Below the pieces are notes generated by a model. That model was given only the letters and a program-made list of their open reading frames with translations, did not search any database and had not been told where the DNA came from. Positions 48,066-57,832 of a stretch of 64,000 nt of DNA are shown in pieces. The DNA lies in the NCBI GenBank assembly GCA_009773665.1, contig WSYE01000002.1:62001-126000 (forward strand), given 5' to 3'. The translations under genes and the position numbers were made by a program. The DNA is from Desulfovibrionaceae bacterium (lineage in GTDB: Bacteria > Desulfobacterota > Desulfovibrionia > Desulfovibrionales > Desulfovibrionaceae). Within the stretch, counting starts at the first letter, position 1. Each line of letters begins with the position of its first letter.

Positions 48066-49632
48066 AATCCCCGTCGTCGAACTCCTCCGCGTTTCCACCA
48101 TCGACCAAGCCGATGAAGATCGCGCTGGCCTTGCACGTCAAGAGGAAGCCAACCGTCGAACCATCGCCCGGCATTCGCTTCATGTCATCCAGCAAGTCCG
48201 CCTGATAGATGTCTCCGGGGCCGCCACCCTTCACGCCCCGGAGATACAGGACATGCTCGGTCTGGTCCGCACCGGTCAGGCCAGGGGCATCGTGACTGCG
48301 GACTTTGACCGCCTGCTTCGTCCCGACGATTTCCGCTCTTTGGCCATCCTCCAGGATATCAAAGAGGCCGGAGCCTTCATCTACCTTCCTGACCAAGTGC
48401 TCGACCTGAATACCCAGGCCGGCTTCCTCATGTCCGGACTGCAATCGGTCATCGCCGGAAACGAGCTGGCCCAGATCAAGAAGCGCATGATCGGTGCCAA
48501 GGAAGAGAAGCGCCGCCAAGGGAAATGCCCTCAATCTCCGATCACCTTGCCCATTGGCGTGGGGTATGACCGAGCCACGGAGACATGGCATTACACCCCC
48601 GAATCAGAGCGGGTGCGTGAGGTCTTCGCGCTCTTTCATTCAGAGGGCATCCACAACCTTTACGAGATCGGGCGCCGCACGGGATTCATCCCCGCCACCG
48701 TGAAGAACATGCTCCGCAATGAGGTCTACATCGGCTGGAAGCACTACAAACAAAAGCGCTCCTCTGAGCGTCGGTTGACAGATGATGGCCGCCGCGTAGA
48801 TCGGCGCAAGGTGGCCAGGCCCCCGCACGAAGTTATCCGGGTCCAGGTCATCCAAGAACCGCTGATTTCTGAGGACGTGTTCTGGGAGATTCAGGAGGTC
48901 CTTGCCCAGAAAAACGAGGACTTCACCGAGCGCCGCCGAGCCGCGCGGGATCTGTTCCTCTTCAAGGGCATGATGCGCTGCGGGTACTGCGGCTCCCCCA
49001 TGTACACGGTGCCGGGCGGGAAGGGTGGGCCACGGAAGGATTACTACTACTGCCGGACCCTTCATGACGCCATGTACAGGAAGAACGGAGCGCGGGACTG
49101 CCCGTCCGGGTATCTCAGGCGCATCCGTGTCGAGGATGAGGTGAACACGTTCATCTCTGAGAAGCTGGCCAGCAAGGAGTACATCCTGGATCACCTCGAG
49201 CAGATGTTCTCTGAGGGGCGGGACATCAAGCGTGAGCGGGAGGTCGAAGACCTCAAGGTGAAGCTTGCCAGAATGGAGAAGAAGCGGAAGCGGGCCGTCG
49301 CCCTTCATCTGGACGGCATCTTGGAGCGGGAAGACCTGGACACGACCCTGGCCGAGATTTCCGGTGAGGTCCAACGCGTCGAGGCGAAGATGGGAACCAT
49401 GGCAGAGCCGCACACAGCTTTTTCGCTGGAGAACATGACCGAGATCGTGGGGCAAATCGCCGAGTCATTTGCCCTGTTTCCGTGTTGGGACCGGGAAGAC
49501 CAGCACCGTTTTTTGACCGTGGAGCGGCCCCAGTTCTGGTTCCAGGACGGGCGTGTTACGCGGTTCACGCTGCCGCTTGGCGGCAAAAAGCGAAACCATA
49601 TGGGCAGGGATTCATGGCCGCCACCAGCATGA
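48055..49632 (+). CDS. int: Large serine recombinase (phage integrase)
   Basis: A 525-residue site-specific recombinase. Catalytic Ser14 in LLRVSTIDQ, resolvase domain to about 150 ([20 protein letters not shown]), recombinase domain at about 170-290, zinc-ribbon with CGYCGSP and YYYC, and a coiled coil at about 375-440 ([20 protein letters not shown]). The last codons read through attR into host DNA: tail [12 protein letters not shown] here, versus NHMDAVSLFAAELVFEVVTA-Q predicted for the excised circle. Likely catalyses insertion in comM. GTG start. Confidence 0.93.
   Translation: MQREIPVVELLRVSTIDQADEDRAGLARQEEANRRTIARHSLHVIQQVRLIDVSGAATLHAPEIQDMLGLVRTGQARGIVTADFDRLLRPDDFRSLAILQDIKEAGAFIYLPDQVLDLNTQAGFLMSGLQSVIAGNELAQIKKRMIGAKEEKRRQGKCPQSPITLPIGVGYDRATETWHYTPESERVREVFALFHSEGIHNLYEIGRRTGFIPATVKNMLRNEVYIGWKHYKQKRSSERRLTDDGRRVDRRKVARPPHEVIRVQVIQEPLISEDVFWEIQEVLAQKNEDFTERRRAARDLFLFKGMMRCGYCGSPMYTVPGGKGGPRKDYYYCRTLHDAMYRKNGARDCPSGYLRRIRVEDEVNTFISEKLASKEYILDHLEQMFSEGRDIKREREVEDLKVKLARMEKKRKRAVALHLDGILEREDLDTTLAEISGEVQRVEAKMGTMAEPHTAFSLENMTEIVGQIAESFALFPCWDREDQHRFLTVERPQFWFQDGRVTRFTLPLGGKKRNHMGRDSWPPPA
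49579..49627. other. Right attachment site (attR) of the comM prophage
   Basis: Core GG at 49602-49603. Left arm GCAAAAAGCGAAACC (49583-49597) is phage, set 4 nt from the core. Right side (GCAGGGATTCATGG) is host comM. The arm is the inverted partner of the attL arm. Lies inside the integrase 3' end. Confidence 0.88.
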
Positions 49633-50665
49633 ACTCGGCAGGATACGTCAGGCTCATGGCCGCACGCGCGATGGTCACGCGCCCGTCCTCGATGGGCTGG
49701 CGCAGCACCTCCAGCACGCTCTTCTTGAACTCCGGCAGCTCGTCCAGAAACAGCACGCCCCGATGCGCCATGGATACCTCTCCGGGGCGCGGCACGCTGC
49801 CGCCGCCGATGAGCCCGGCGTCCGATATGGTATGGTGCGGCGACCTGAAGGGCCGCACGGTGATGAGCGAACCGCCGCGCGCCAGTTCCCCGGCCACGGA
49901 ATACACCCGCGTGACCTCCAGGGCCTCGTCGAAAGTGAGCGGCGGCAGCACCGTGGGGATGCGCTTGGCCAGCATGGTCTTGCCCGAGCCGGGAGGCCCC
50001 ATGAACAGCAGGTTGTGGCCGCCTGCGGCAGCGATCTCGATGGCCCGCTTGGCGTGCTCCTGGCCCTTCACCTCAGCGAAATCCAGCGGGAAAGGGTCGG
50101 CGTCCATAGAGAGAACCGCCGGGTCGAACTGCGTGGGCGACATCGCGTCCTGCCCGGTGAGGAAGCGTACGGCCTGATCCAGGCTGTCCACACCATAGAC
50201 GTCGAGCCCCTTGACCACCGCCGCTTCCTGGGCGTTGGCCGCAGGCACCAGCAGGCCCCGTGCGCCTTCCTGTTTTGCCCGGATGGCCAGGGGCAGGATG
50301 CCGGACACGGGTTTCAGGTCGCCTGTGAGCGAGAGTTCGCCGGAAAAATAATAGCCCGTGATGGCGTCGGCGGGCAGGACCTCGGCTGCGGCCAAGAGGC
50401 CCAGAGCCAGGGGCAGGTCGTAGCCGCTGCCGGCCTTGCGCACGTCCGCCGGGGCGAGGTTCACGGTGATGCGCGACGGTGGCAGCTTGAAGCCACGATT
50501 CTTGAGGGCCGAGAAGACGCGCTCCTTGCTCTCACGCACTGCGCCCTCGGCCAGGCCCACCATGGTGAAGGAGGGCATGCCCTGGCGGGCCAGATCGACT
50601 TCCAGAACGACAGTATGGGCTTCCACCCCGGCCAGGGCGGCGGAAAAGGCGCGAGAGAGGGCCAA
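49602..50665 (-). pseudogene. comM: comM (YifB), 5' fragment separated by prophage
   Basis: First 354 codons of ComM. TTG start at 50665 after GGAGGATGTC. N-terminal domain ([20 protein letters not shown]), Walker [15 protein letters not shown], Walker [16 protein letters not shown], then AAMNPCP at the att core. In the lysogen the frame would run on 12 codons into phage DNA, ending near 49565. That product lacks the C-terminal Mg-chelatase domain and is probably inactive. Joining to 6936-7410 gives 512 residues. Confidence 0.92.
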
Positions 50666-50938
50666 GACATCCTCCGAAGTAATGTTTCAGGGAGACATAA
50701 CTTTCTTAAGTCATCTCAGGAGTGGAATCATACAGCCCCGCTGAAGACAAATCCAGTGCTGCCGCAGGGCAAAATCGAGTTCATGGAAAGAATTCTTGAC
50801 GCTTCACGAGAATATGGGTGAGCTAGTAAAAAATTCAAACAGCAGCCCACAGACCCTAGAAAATCCATTGACATGACCCTAAGCGTATCAGAACAATATC
50901 GGAGTGAGCAATTTAGAATCGTGATTCTGGGAGCACCA

Positions 50939-51667
50939 ATGCCAAACGAGCCAACGCACCAAGTTAAGTTCTTTATCTACATTGTTGAGTCCCCATCTCC
51001 CATTGACTTATACCACCGTAGAACAGAAGCGGATATCCTTCGCCAAACATTGCAGCTTAACGGAATACTATGTCATTCCGTAACAGCAATCAATGGAGAG
51101 GCCTTTGACGCCTCACTAAGCATCGGTCTACAGCAAGCAATGCAAGTTTGGCCAGAGCATTTACCAATAATACATATTAGTGCCCATGGGAATGGCAGTG
51201 GCATCCAGCTCTCATCTGGAGACATGATTCCATGGGCAATTTTAAGAGAAAAATTCCGTCCAATTAACGTCGCACTCAAGCACAACCTCATTGTGTGCAT
51301 GTCAACATGCGAGGGATATTCTGGTAGCATAATGGCAATGCACCCTGAAGACTCTGACTTTCCATTTTTTGCGATTGTTGGTTGCACCAGAAAGCCTACG
51401 TGGCCGGAAACAGCAGTGGCGTTTTCATCTTTTTACCATCTATTGGCAAACGGACGGCAAATTCCATCAGCTGTTGAAGCAATGCACCATGCCTCAGGAA
51501 ATGACTATTTTTTCTTTGAAACCGCAGAGAACGCCAGAAACAACTTCATTGACTACTTAAACAAAGCCAAACTGGAGGAAGCCCAACGTCAAATTGAGGT
51601 TGTCAGCAGTGAAGAACCTACGAATGCACTCGCGAAGTTACTAATCCAAAACGCACCCACCTCTTAA
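50939..51667 (+). CDS. Caspase-like (CHAT-type, clan CD) cysteine protease homologue
   Basis: A 242-residue protein from ATG 50939 (GGGAG upstream); an ATG at 50873 would add 22 residues but lacks a ribosome site. Catalytic dyad candidates: His83 in IIHISAHGNGSG and Cys124 in LIVCMSTCEGYSG, 41 residues apart and each after a hydrophobic strand, as in CHAT/caspase folds. The C-terminus is helical. AT-rich DNA unlike the flanking genes, hence likely acquired. Divergent from comM. Such proteases often execute defence or cell-death programmes, but no partner effector lies beside it. Confidence 0.68.
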   Translation: MPNEPTHQVKFFIYIVESPSPIDLYHRRTEADILRQTLQLNGILCHSVTAINGEAFDASLSIGLQQAMQVWPEHLPIIHISAHGNGSGIQLSSGDMIPWAILREKFRPINVALKHNLIVCMSTCEGYSGSIMAMHPEDSDFPFFAIVGCTRKPTWPETAVAFSSFYHLLANGRQIPSAVEAMHHASGNDYFFFETAENARNNFIDYLNKAKLEEAQRQIEVVSSEEPTNALAKLLIQNAPTS

Positions 51668-51691
51668 GCGACCATATCTGGGTAAATGCAA

Positions 51692-51723
51692 AAAGCGCCC
51701 CGTTCATCCGAACGGGGCGCTTT
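51692..51723. terminator. Bidirectional terminator
   Basis: AAAGCGCCCCGTTC (51692-51705) and GAACGGGGCGCTTT (51710-51723) form a 14-bp perfect stem with an ATCC loop. It sits between the convergent caspase-like and signal-peptidase genes. Confidence 0.9.
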
Positions 51724-51755
51724 CATTCGCTCGATCTTACAGCCGAAGCCGCAGG

Positions 51756-52355
51756 CTACTTGATCACGTTGCCGATGCGGTTCCAGCGGATGTCCGTGCC
51801 GCCAGCCCAGGACCAGTACAGCACCCAGGCCTTGCCCCGGATGTATTCGCGGGGCACGAAGCCCCAGTAGCGCGAATCCTGCGAGTGGTCGCGGTTGTCG
51901 CCCATGACGAAATACTGGTCGGAGGGCACGGTGACCGGCCCGAAGGTCATCCTGGCGCCGGGCACGGGCGTTGCGTCCACGCGCTTGTAGGGTTCGTCTA
52001 TTTTCTCGCCGTTGCGGTACACCACGTTGTTTTTAAGCTCGATGATGTCGCCGGGCAGGCCGATGATGCGCTTGATGTAGTCCAGGTCGCGGTTCTCGGG
52101 GTATTCGAAGACGATGACGTCGCCGTGGGCGGGGTCGCCCACCTTGACCAGAACCTTCTCGATGAAGGGCAGCTTCACCCCGTAGGAGAACTTGTTCACC
52201 AGCAGATGGTCGCCCACCAGCAAAGTCTCCACCATGGATTCCGAGGGAATCTTGAACGCCTGGACCACGAAGGTGCGGATCACCAGGGCGAGCACCAGGG
52301 CGACGGCCAGGGCTTCAACGTATTCCTTGAGAACTTTCTGCCAGCGAGGATTCAT
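51756..52355 (-). CDS. lepB: Signal peptidase I
   Basis: A 199-residue inner-membrane protease that cleaves Sec/Tat signal peptides. One N-terminal membrane helix at about 12-33, catalytic Ser40 in PSESM and Lys95 in DYIKRIIGLPGD, then box D/E MGDNRDHSQDSRYWGFV. Start MNPRWQK at 52355 with AAAGGACACCGC upstream. It follows lepA, the classical pairing. Confidence 0.96.
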   Translation of the reverse strand: MNPRWQKVLKEYVEALAVALVLALVIRTFVVQAFKIPSESMVETLLVGDHLLVNKFSYGVKLPFIEKVLVKVGDPAHGDVIVFEYPENRDLDYIKRIIGLPGDIIELKNNVVYRNGEKIDEPYKRVDATPVPGARMTFGPVTVPSDQYFVMGDNRDHSQDSRYWGFVPREYIRGKAWVLYWSWAGGTDIRWNRIGNVIK

Positions 52356-52484
52356 GCGGTGTCCTTTTCTTGAATGGGAGACGAAGGCCCAGGCCCCCGC
52401 CGTCCGGCAGGGCGCGCCCTGCACCCGCCAGGAGAAGCTTGCCCTCTCCTGGGCTCCCCTGTCGCGGGGAGGGTCCGGGGTTGG

Positions 52485-54287
52485 TTATTCTCCGGCCTTC
52501 AGGGCGGCCAGGAAGGCTTCCTGCGGAAGCTCCACGTTGCCCATGCGCTTCATGCGCTTCTTGCCTTCCTTCTGCTTCTCCAGGAGCTTGCGCTTGCGGG
52601 TAATGTCGCCGCCGTAACACTTGGCGATGACGTCCTTGCGAAGCGGCGCGACACGTTCGCGCGCGATAACCTTGGCCCCGATGGCCGCCTGGATCACCAC
52701 TTCGAACATCTGTCGCGGAATGACCTTGCGAAGTTTCAAGGCCACGTCGCGTCCCAGGTAATAGGCCTTGTCGCGGTGTACGATCACGGCCAGGGCGTCC
52801 ACGGGGTCGCCGTTCAGCAGAATGTCCAGCTTGACGAGGTCCGAGGCGCGGTAATCGATCAGCTCGTAATCGAGCGAGGCGTACCCGCGCGTGCCGGACT
52901 TCAGGCGGTCGAAAAAGTCGTACACGATTTCGGCGAAGGGCAGCTCATAGGTGATGATCACGCGGGTGGCGGTCAGGTAGCGGATGTCCTTCTGGATGCC
53001 GCGTTTTTCCTCGCACAGCTTGAACACGTTGCCCACGTACTCGTTGGGAACGTGGACCTCCACGCGGGCGAAGGGCTCGTACAGCGTGACCGTGTCCTGG
53101 GTCTTGGGCAGCTTGGAGGGGTTGTCGATGGAGATGGTGGTGCCGTCCTGCTTCTCCACCTTGTAGACCACGGAGGGGGCCGTGGCGATGAGCTCCACCT
53201 GGTATTCGCGCTCCAGGCGCTCCTGGACGATCTCCATGTGCAGAAGCCCCAGGAAGCCGCAACGGTAGCCGAAGCCCAGGGCCTGAGAGGTCTCGGGCTC
53301 GTAGGTCAGAGCGGCGTCGTTCAGCTGGAGCTTTTCCAGGGCGTTTTTGAGCTGCTCGTAGTCGCTGGCGTCCACGGGATAGAGCCCGCAAAACACCATG
53401 GGCTTCACGTCCTTGAAGCCAGGCAGGGGCTCTTGCGTCGGGTTCTCGGCCAGGGTGATGGTGTCGCCCACGCGGGCTTCCTGGAGGTTCTTGATGGCCC
53501 CGGACAAAAAGCCCACCTCGCCGGGACCGAACTCGGTCACGTCCAGCGGCCCAGGGGAGAACACGCCCAGCCGGGTCACCTCGAATTCCGCGCCCGTGGA
53601 GAACATCTTGGCCTTGCTGCCCACCTTGAGGGTGCCGTCCATGACCCTGAACAGCACCACCACGCCCTGGTAGGCGTCGTACCACGAGTCGAAAATAAGG
53701 GCCTTGAGCGGCGCGTCCGGGTCGCCCTTGGGCGCGGGAAGGCGGTCCACGATGGCCTCGAGGACCTTGTCCACGTTGAGGCCGGTCTTGGCGGAGACCG
53801 CCACGGAGTCCTTGGTGTCCAGGCCGATGGCCTCCTCGATCTCCTGCTTGACGCGGTCGGCGTCGGCGGAGGGGAGGTCGATCTTGTTGAGCACCGGGAT
53901 TATTTCCAGGTCGTTGTCCAGGGCCAGAAAGACGTTCGCCAGAGTCTGGGCTTCCACGCCCTGGGTGGCGTCCACCACCAGCAGCGCGCCCTCGCACGCG
54001 GCCAGGGAGCGCGATACCTCATAGGAGAAGTCCACGTGGCCCGGGGTGTCGATGAGGTTGAGGATGTAGTCTGTTCCGTCCTTGGCCTTGAAGGGAATAC
54101 GGACGCTCTGGGCCTTGATGGTGATGCCGCGTTCGCGCTCAAGGTCCATTTTGTCCAGATATTGTTCGCGCATCTCACGCTGGGTGATCACCTTGGTGAC
54201 CTCCAGGATGCGGTCGGCCAGGGTGGACTTACCGTGGTCGATGTGGGCGATGATGCTGAAATTCCTGATACGCGACTGGTCTACCAT
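52485..54287 (-). CDS. lepA: Elongation factor 4 (LepA)
   Basis: A 600-residue ribosomal GTPase that back-translocates stalled ribosomes. G1 AHIDHGKST at 14-22, G2 around [10 protein letters not shown]3 DTPGHVDF, G4 NKID. The LepA C-terminal domain ends [19 protein letters not shown]. Full length. Upstream gap 54288-54469 holds no gene. Confidence 0.98.
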   Translation of the reverse strand: MVDQSRIRNFSIIAHIDHGKSTLADRILEVTKVITQREMREQYLDKMDLERERGITIKAQSVRIPFKAKDGTDYILNLIDTPGHVDFSYEVSRSLAACEGALLVVDATQGVEAQTLANVFLALDNDLEIIPVLNKIDLPSADADRVKQEIEEAIGLDTKDSVAVSAKTGLNVDKVLEAIVDRLPAPKGDPDAPLKALIFDSWYDAYQGVVVLFRVMDGTLKVGSKAKMFSTGAEFEVTRLGVFSPGPLDVTEFGPGEVGFLSGAIKNLQEARVGDTITLAENPTQEPLPGFKDVKPMVFCGLYPVDASDYEQLKNALEKLQLNDAALTYEPETSQALGFGYRCGFLGLLHMEIVQERLEREYQVELIATAPSVVYKVEKQDGTTISIDNPSKLPKTQDTVTLYEPFARVEVHVPNEYVGNVFKLCEEKRGIQKDIRYLTATRVIITYELPFAEIVYDFFDRLKSGTRGYASLDYELIDYRASDLVKLDILLNGDPVDALAVIVHRDKAYYLGRDVALKLRKVIPRQMFEVVIQAAIGAKVIARERVAPLRKDVIAKCYGGDITRKRKLLEKQKEGKKRMKRMGNVELPQEAFLAALKAGE

Positions 54288-54469
54288 TTTTCACCTGCTG
54301 ACATGTGTGCACACGCCCTCTAAAAGATGGCGAGGGTAAGGTCAATTGTCTGTTTTGCCCAGGCCACGCCTGGGGCGGTGTTCAATACCCCAAGCGCCCC
54401 GAGGCATTGAATGCACGGACTTGCAAAAAATAGGGGTGCTGCTACCACTGCCTTGAAGGAGAAACGCGC

Positions 54470-55075
54470 ATGACACGTACGTTGCGGCACATGTCCCTGA
54501 CGCTGGCCCTGGCACTGGCCCCGCTGGCTCTTGCCCCCCAGGCTACGGCCCAGTCTCAGGGCAGAACCCCGGCCCTGCCACGGTCCGCGTCCCCTAACGA
54601 GGTGGCCCAGCTCATGGCCAAGCCACCGGCAGGACTGGAAATAGTGGATATCCGCCCCCAGGCCGAATTCGCGGACTACGCCCTGCCCGCCAGCCTGAAC
54701 CTGGACGCCGCCGCCGTGCTGGCCGACGACTCCTTTGCCTCGGGGAACGGGCCGCTGCTCCTGGTGGACAAGAACGGCACCCAGGCCTTTGCCGTGGCCG
54801 GAGTGCTGGCCCAGAAGACCTCGCGCCCCGTTCTGGTGCTCACAGGCGGTCTGGCCGCATGGTGGGCCGCCCAGGAAAAAGGCATGGCTGTGAAGGAAGT
54901 GCCCCTCGCAGACCAGCCGACGCCCGCTTCGGCTCCGGCGTCAACTCCAGCGGGTCCGGCAGGTCCGGCAGGCCCGGCGACGCCAGCCCAGCCCGCCACG
55001 CCGCAGACGCCCGCTCCGGCCAGTCCCGAAAACCCTGCCCCGCAACCCCCCGCCGCAAAAAGCGCAGGATGTTAA
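54470..55075 (+). CDS. Exported rhodanese-like protein without active Cys
   Basis: A 201-residue periplasmic protein with signal peptide (LTLALALAPLALAPQATA). Rhodanese domain at about 40-145: LEIVDIRPQAEFADYALPA, then LLLVDKNGTQAFAVAGVLA where the active loop should be (Cys replaced; KNGTQA). C-terminal 55 residues are Pro/Ala-rich and end in KSAGC. Probably binds rather than transfers sulfur. First gene of the sulfur operon. Confidence 0.82.
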   Translation: MTRTLRHMSLTLALALAPLALAPQATAQSQGRTPALPRSASPNEVAQLMAKPPAGLEIVDIRPQAEFADYALPASLNLDAAAVLADDSFASGNGPLLLVDKNGTQAFAVAGVLAQKTSRPVLVLTGGLAAWWAAQEKGMAVKEVPLADQPTPASAPASTPAGPAGPAGPATPAQPATPQTPAPASPENPAPQPPAAKSAGC

Positions 55076-55079
55076 ACTC

Positions 55080-55733
55080 ATGAGCGATCCGCACACTCCC
55101 GATACGCCCCTAATGAGCGAAAGCGTTCAGTCGGGCGACACAACACAGGATAAGGCCAGTACCTCCGGCGGCAAGGACTCGATGTCCGGAAAACCGGCAC
55201 AGTCCGCCTCAACAGCCTCGCCCCAGACCGGACCTGAACGCCCCCCCATGAACCCCTATCTGGCAGGCGTGTTCCTGGGCCTTACGCTTTTGGCATCCTA
55301 CCTCATCCTTGGCGCTGGCCTTGGCGCGTCCGGCGCGCTGGCCCGTTTCGGGGCCTGGGCCGAGCATCTGGTCCTGCCTGCACGGGTGGAGGCCAACGCC
55401 TATTTCGGCCCGTGGTTTCCGGGTCCGCTGTCCTACTATCTGGTTTTCATGGTCGTGGGCGTTTTCGCGGGCGGTCTTTTTTCGGCCCTCTCCGGCGGGC
55501 GGGTACGCGTCGGCGTGGAGCGCGGCCCCACGGCCTCGCGCATGCGCCGCCTGATCCTGGCGCTTCTGGGCGGCGTGCTGGCCGGGTTCGCCTCGCGTCT
55601 GGCCATGGGCTGCACCTCCGGCCAGGGCCTTAGCGGCGGCGCGATCCTTCTCACCGGCAGCTTCGTGTTCATGGGCTGCCTCTTCGCCGCAGGCTATCTG
55701 ACCGCCTGGGCCTTCAGGAGGCAGTGGAAATGA
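55080..55733 (+). CDS. YeeE/YedE-family sulfur transporter subunit
   Basis: A 217-residue membrane protein. Disordered N-terminus (1-55), then about five helices. Conserved MGCTSGQGLSG carries the transport Cys; GGVLAGFASRLAMGC precedes. The family imports thiosulfate (TsuA-type) or other sulfur compounds. The gene overlaps the next (ATGA), so they form a two-part channel. Confidence 0.88.
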   Translation: MSDPHTPDTPLMSESVQSGDTTQDKASTSGGKDSMSGKPAQSASTASPQTGPERPPMNPYLAGVFLGLTLLASYLILGAGLGASGALARFGAWAEHLVLPARVEANAYFGPWFPGPLSYYLVFMVVGVFAGGLFSALSGGRVRVGVERGPTASRMRRLILALLGGVLAGFASRLAMGCTSGQGLSGGAILLTGSFVFMGCLFAAGYLTAWAFRRQWK

Positions 55734-57832
55734 TAGCCACCCTGTATTCCACCGGACAGTTAAACGCCCCCCTGGGCTTCGCCGCCGCCCTGGCCGTGGG
55801 CTTCTGCTTCGGCCTGAGCCTGGAGAAGGCCGGGTTCGGCAGCTCCAGGCGGCTTTCCGGCGTCTTCTATTTCACGGACATGTCCGTGATAAAAGTGATG
55901 TTCTCGGCCATGCTCACCGCCGCGCTTGGCCTCGTGGCCGCCGAGCGCATGGGCGTGGTCTCCATGGACGCCCTGTACCTGATGCCCACGATCCTTGGCG
56001 CGCACGCTGTGGGCGGGGCCATCTTCGGACTGGCCTTCGCCATGGGCGGCTGGTGCCCCGGCACCGCAGCCGTGGGCCTGGCCTCCGGCAGGCTGGACGC
56101 TCTTATCTTTCTGATCGGCGTGGCGCTTGGCTCCATCGGTTTCGCCGAGTCCTACCAGTGGGTCGCGCCGCTTGCGTCCATGGGGTCGCGCGGCGTGGTC
56201 TTCCTGTACGACACGCTGGGCATCACCAAAGAGCAGATGGTGCTTGGGCTGACCGTGGCCGCCGTGGTGATGTTCTGGTTGTGCGAGATCATCGAGCGCG
56301 GCCCGGCCATCGCGCGCCCCGGCGTCAGCAGGCTGTTTTTGGCCGGGTTCAGCGCCGTCTTGTGCATCGCCGCGTTGGTGGCCATGAACCTGCCCCGCGT
56401 GGACGTTCCGGCTGGCAAAATCCAGATCCCGGCCACGGCCTCGCGGCCCTCGGCTCAAACGCAGGGCCAGCCTCAGGCAGCCCAGACACAGGCCGCATCT
56501 CCGGAGGCCCAGCTCCTGGCCGGCGTGCAGACCGGCAGGGACCACATCGAATCCGAGGAACTCGCCCGTCGACTCATGGCCGGGGATCCCTCCATCACCC
56601 TGGTGGACATCCGCTCCAAGGCCGAGTTCGACGCCTTCCACCTGAAGGGTGCGGTCAACGTGGCCCTGTCCCAGCTGCCCGAGGCCCTGGCGGCCAAGCG
56701 CGGACAGGGCATCATCGTGCTCTACTCCAACGGCATGACCCACCCGGCCCAGGCCCGCGACGCCCTGACCCGCATGGGCTTTAACAACGTGTACCTGCTG
56801 GGCGACGGGCTGGACGGCTTCTTCGAGCGCGTGCTGAAACCAGCCGCCCTGCGAGACGCCCCCCTGACCCCGGAGAGCGCCGCCGCCGTGAAGGCGGCCC
56901 GGCAGTTCTTCCTGCCAGCGGAGCTCGCCAAACCGGCCTCTCCGGGTCTGCTCACGCCCCCTGGCAACCTGCCCGGATTGGTGGACGCTGGCTGGCTCAA
57001 GGCCAACCTGGGCAAGCCCGGCCTCAAGGTGATCGATCTGCGGCCCCAGCCCCAATACAACACTGCCCACCTGCCCGGCAGCCTGTCCCTGCATCTGGAG
57101 AGCCTGCGCGGCAACGCGGGCGGGCTGCCCTCCATGCTGCTGCCCGCGCCGATGCTGGCCCAGCACCTGGGGCAGATGGGCATCGGCCCGCGTGATCTGG
57201 TGGTCATCGTGCCGGGCGAGTCCCCACACGACGCCACGCTCCTGGCCGTGGCCCTGGAGCGCGTGGGGCACAAGCGCTACGCCCTGCTCCAGGGAGGCAT
57301 GAAGGCCGCGCTGGCCGCGAGCCTGCCCCTGGACGCCCAGCTGCCCAAGGCTCCCGCCACGCGCTACCCGGCGTCGGACGCCCCTGACGGCTTCACAGTG
57401 ACCGGCCAGGAGGTCCACGCGGCCATGACCGGCGGCAAGACCATCATCATCGACGTGCGCCCCGCCGAGTACTTCTCCGGGGCCAAGTCCGACGAGGCCC
57501 GCGCCGGGCACATCCCCAACGCCGTGAACCGCCCCTTTACCGAGGACCATCAGAAAGGCCCCGGCGACGTGGTGCAGCTGAAAAACGCTGACGACCTGGC
57601 CAAGGCCTACGCGGCCATCATCGCCTCCAAGGATTCTCCGGTGATCGTGCACTGCCGCACCGGGCATCAGGCGTCCCAGACATGGTGGGTGCTCACGCGC
57701 CTTCTGGGCTACACCAACGTGAAGTACTACGACGCAGGCTGGACCGAATGGGCCGCGCGCCCGGAATGGCCCGCCGTGGTCTCGCCGCCGCCTCAGTCCA
57801 AGGACGAAAAGAGCAAGGAAGAGAAAAAATGA
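55730..57832 (+). CDS. YeeE/YedE transporter fused to three rhodanese domains
   Basis: A 700-residue fusion. Residues 1-215: membrane half with GFGLSLEKAGFGSSRRLSG-like start and AMGGWCPGTAAVGLASG (conserved Cys). Rhodanese 1 at about 265-370 (LVDIRSKAEFDAF; loop LYSNGMTHPA, no Cys). Rhodanese 2 at about 410-540 (VIDLRPQPQYNTAHLPG; loop VPGESPHDA, no Cys). Rhodanese 3 at about 565-695 (IIIDVRPAEYF; loop HCRTGHQAS, active Cys). Start ATG 55730 with AGGAGG. Only the last domain can carry persulfide, so the others may dock or hand over sulfur. Confidence 0.9.
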   Translation: MIATLYSTGQLNAPLGFAAALAVGFCFGLSLEKAGFGSSRRLSGVFYFTDMSVIKVMFSAMLTAALGLVAAERMGVVSMDALYLMPTILGAHAVGGAIFGLAFAMGGWCPGTAAVGLASGRLDALIFLIGVALGSIGFAESYQWVAPLASMGSRGVVFLYDTLGITKEQMVLGLTVAAVVMFWLCEIIERGPAIARPGVSRLFLAGFSAVLCIAALVAMNLPRVDVPAGKIQIPATASRPSAQTQGQPQAAQTQAASPEAQLLAGVQTGRDHIESEELARRLMAGDPSITLVDIRSKAEFDAFHLKGAVNVALSQLPEALAAKRGQGIIVLYSNGMTHPAQARDALTRMGFNNVYLLGDGLDGFFERVLKPAALRDAPLTPESAAAVKAARQFFLPAELAKPASPGLLTPPGNLPGLVDAGWLKANLGKPGLKVIDLRPQPQYNTAHLPGSLSLHLESLRGNAGGLPSMLLPAPMLAQHLGQMGIGPRDLVVIVPGESPHDATLLAVALERVGHKRYALLQGGMKAALAASLPLDAQLPKAPATRYPASDAPDGFTVTGQEVHAAMTGGKTIIIDVRPAEYFSGAKSDEARAGHIPNAVNRPFTEDHQKGPGDVVQLKNADDLAKAYAAIIASKDSPVIVHCRTGHQASQTWWVLTRLLGYTNVKYYDAGWTEWAARPEWPAVVSPPPQSKDEKSKEEKK

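Larger units (their letters stand above)
7411..49603. mobile_element. BPP-1/T7-like podovirus prophage integrated in comM
   Basis: A 42.19-kb prophage bounded by GG cores at 7411-7412 and 49602-49603. It encodes a large serine integrase, a LexA-like repressor, replication, lysis, terminase, portal, capsid and short-tail genes. It also encodes Bbp16- and Bbp19-like proteins and gp11/gp12-like tubular proteins, which indicate podovirus morphology. No tail-sheath or tape-measure gene is present. All essential modules look intact with no obvious frameshift, so it may be inducible. The orientation places the integrase next to the comM 5' end. Confidence 0.93.

Noticed and set aside
7411-49603. Tn7-like or AbaR-type transposon in comM
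   Set aside because: There are no transposition genes or terminal inverted repeats with target duplication; the element has a serine integrase and a full phage gene set.
54288-54469. Small gene between lepA and the rhodanese gene
   Set aside because: Frames there lack a ribosome site; the stretch probably holds the two divergent promoters.
55760-57667. 635-residue minus-strand frame
   Set aside because: Shadow of the YeeE-rhodanese fusion; no recognisable domain.
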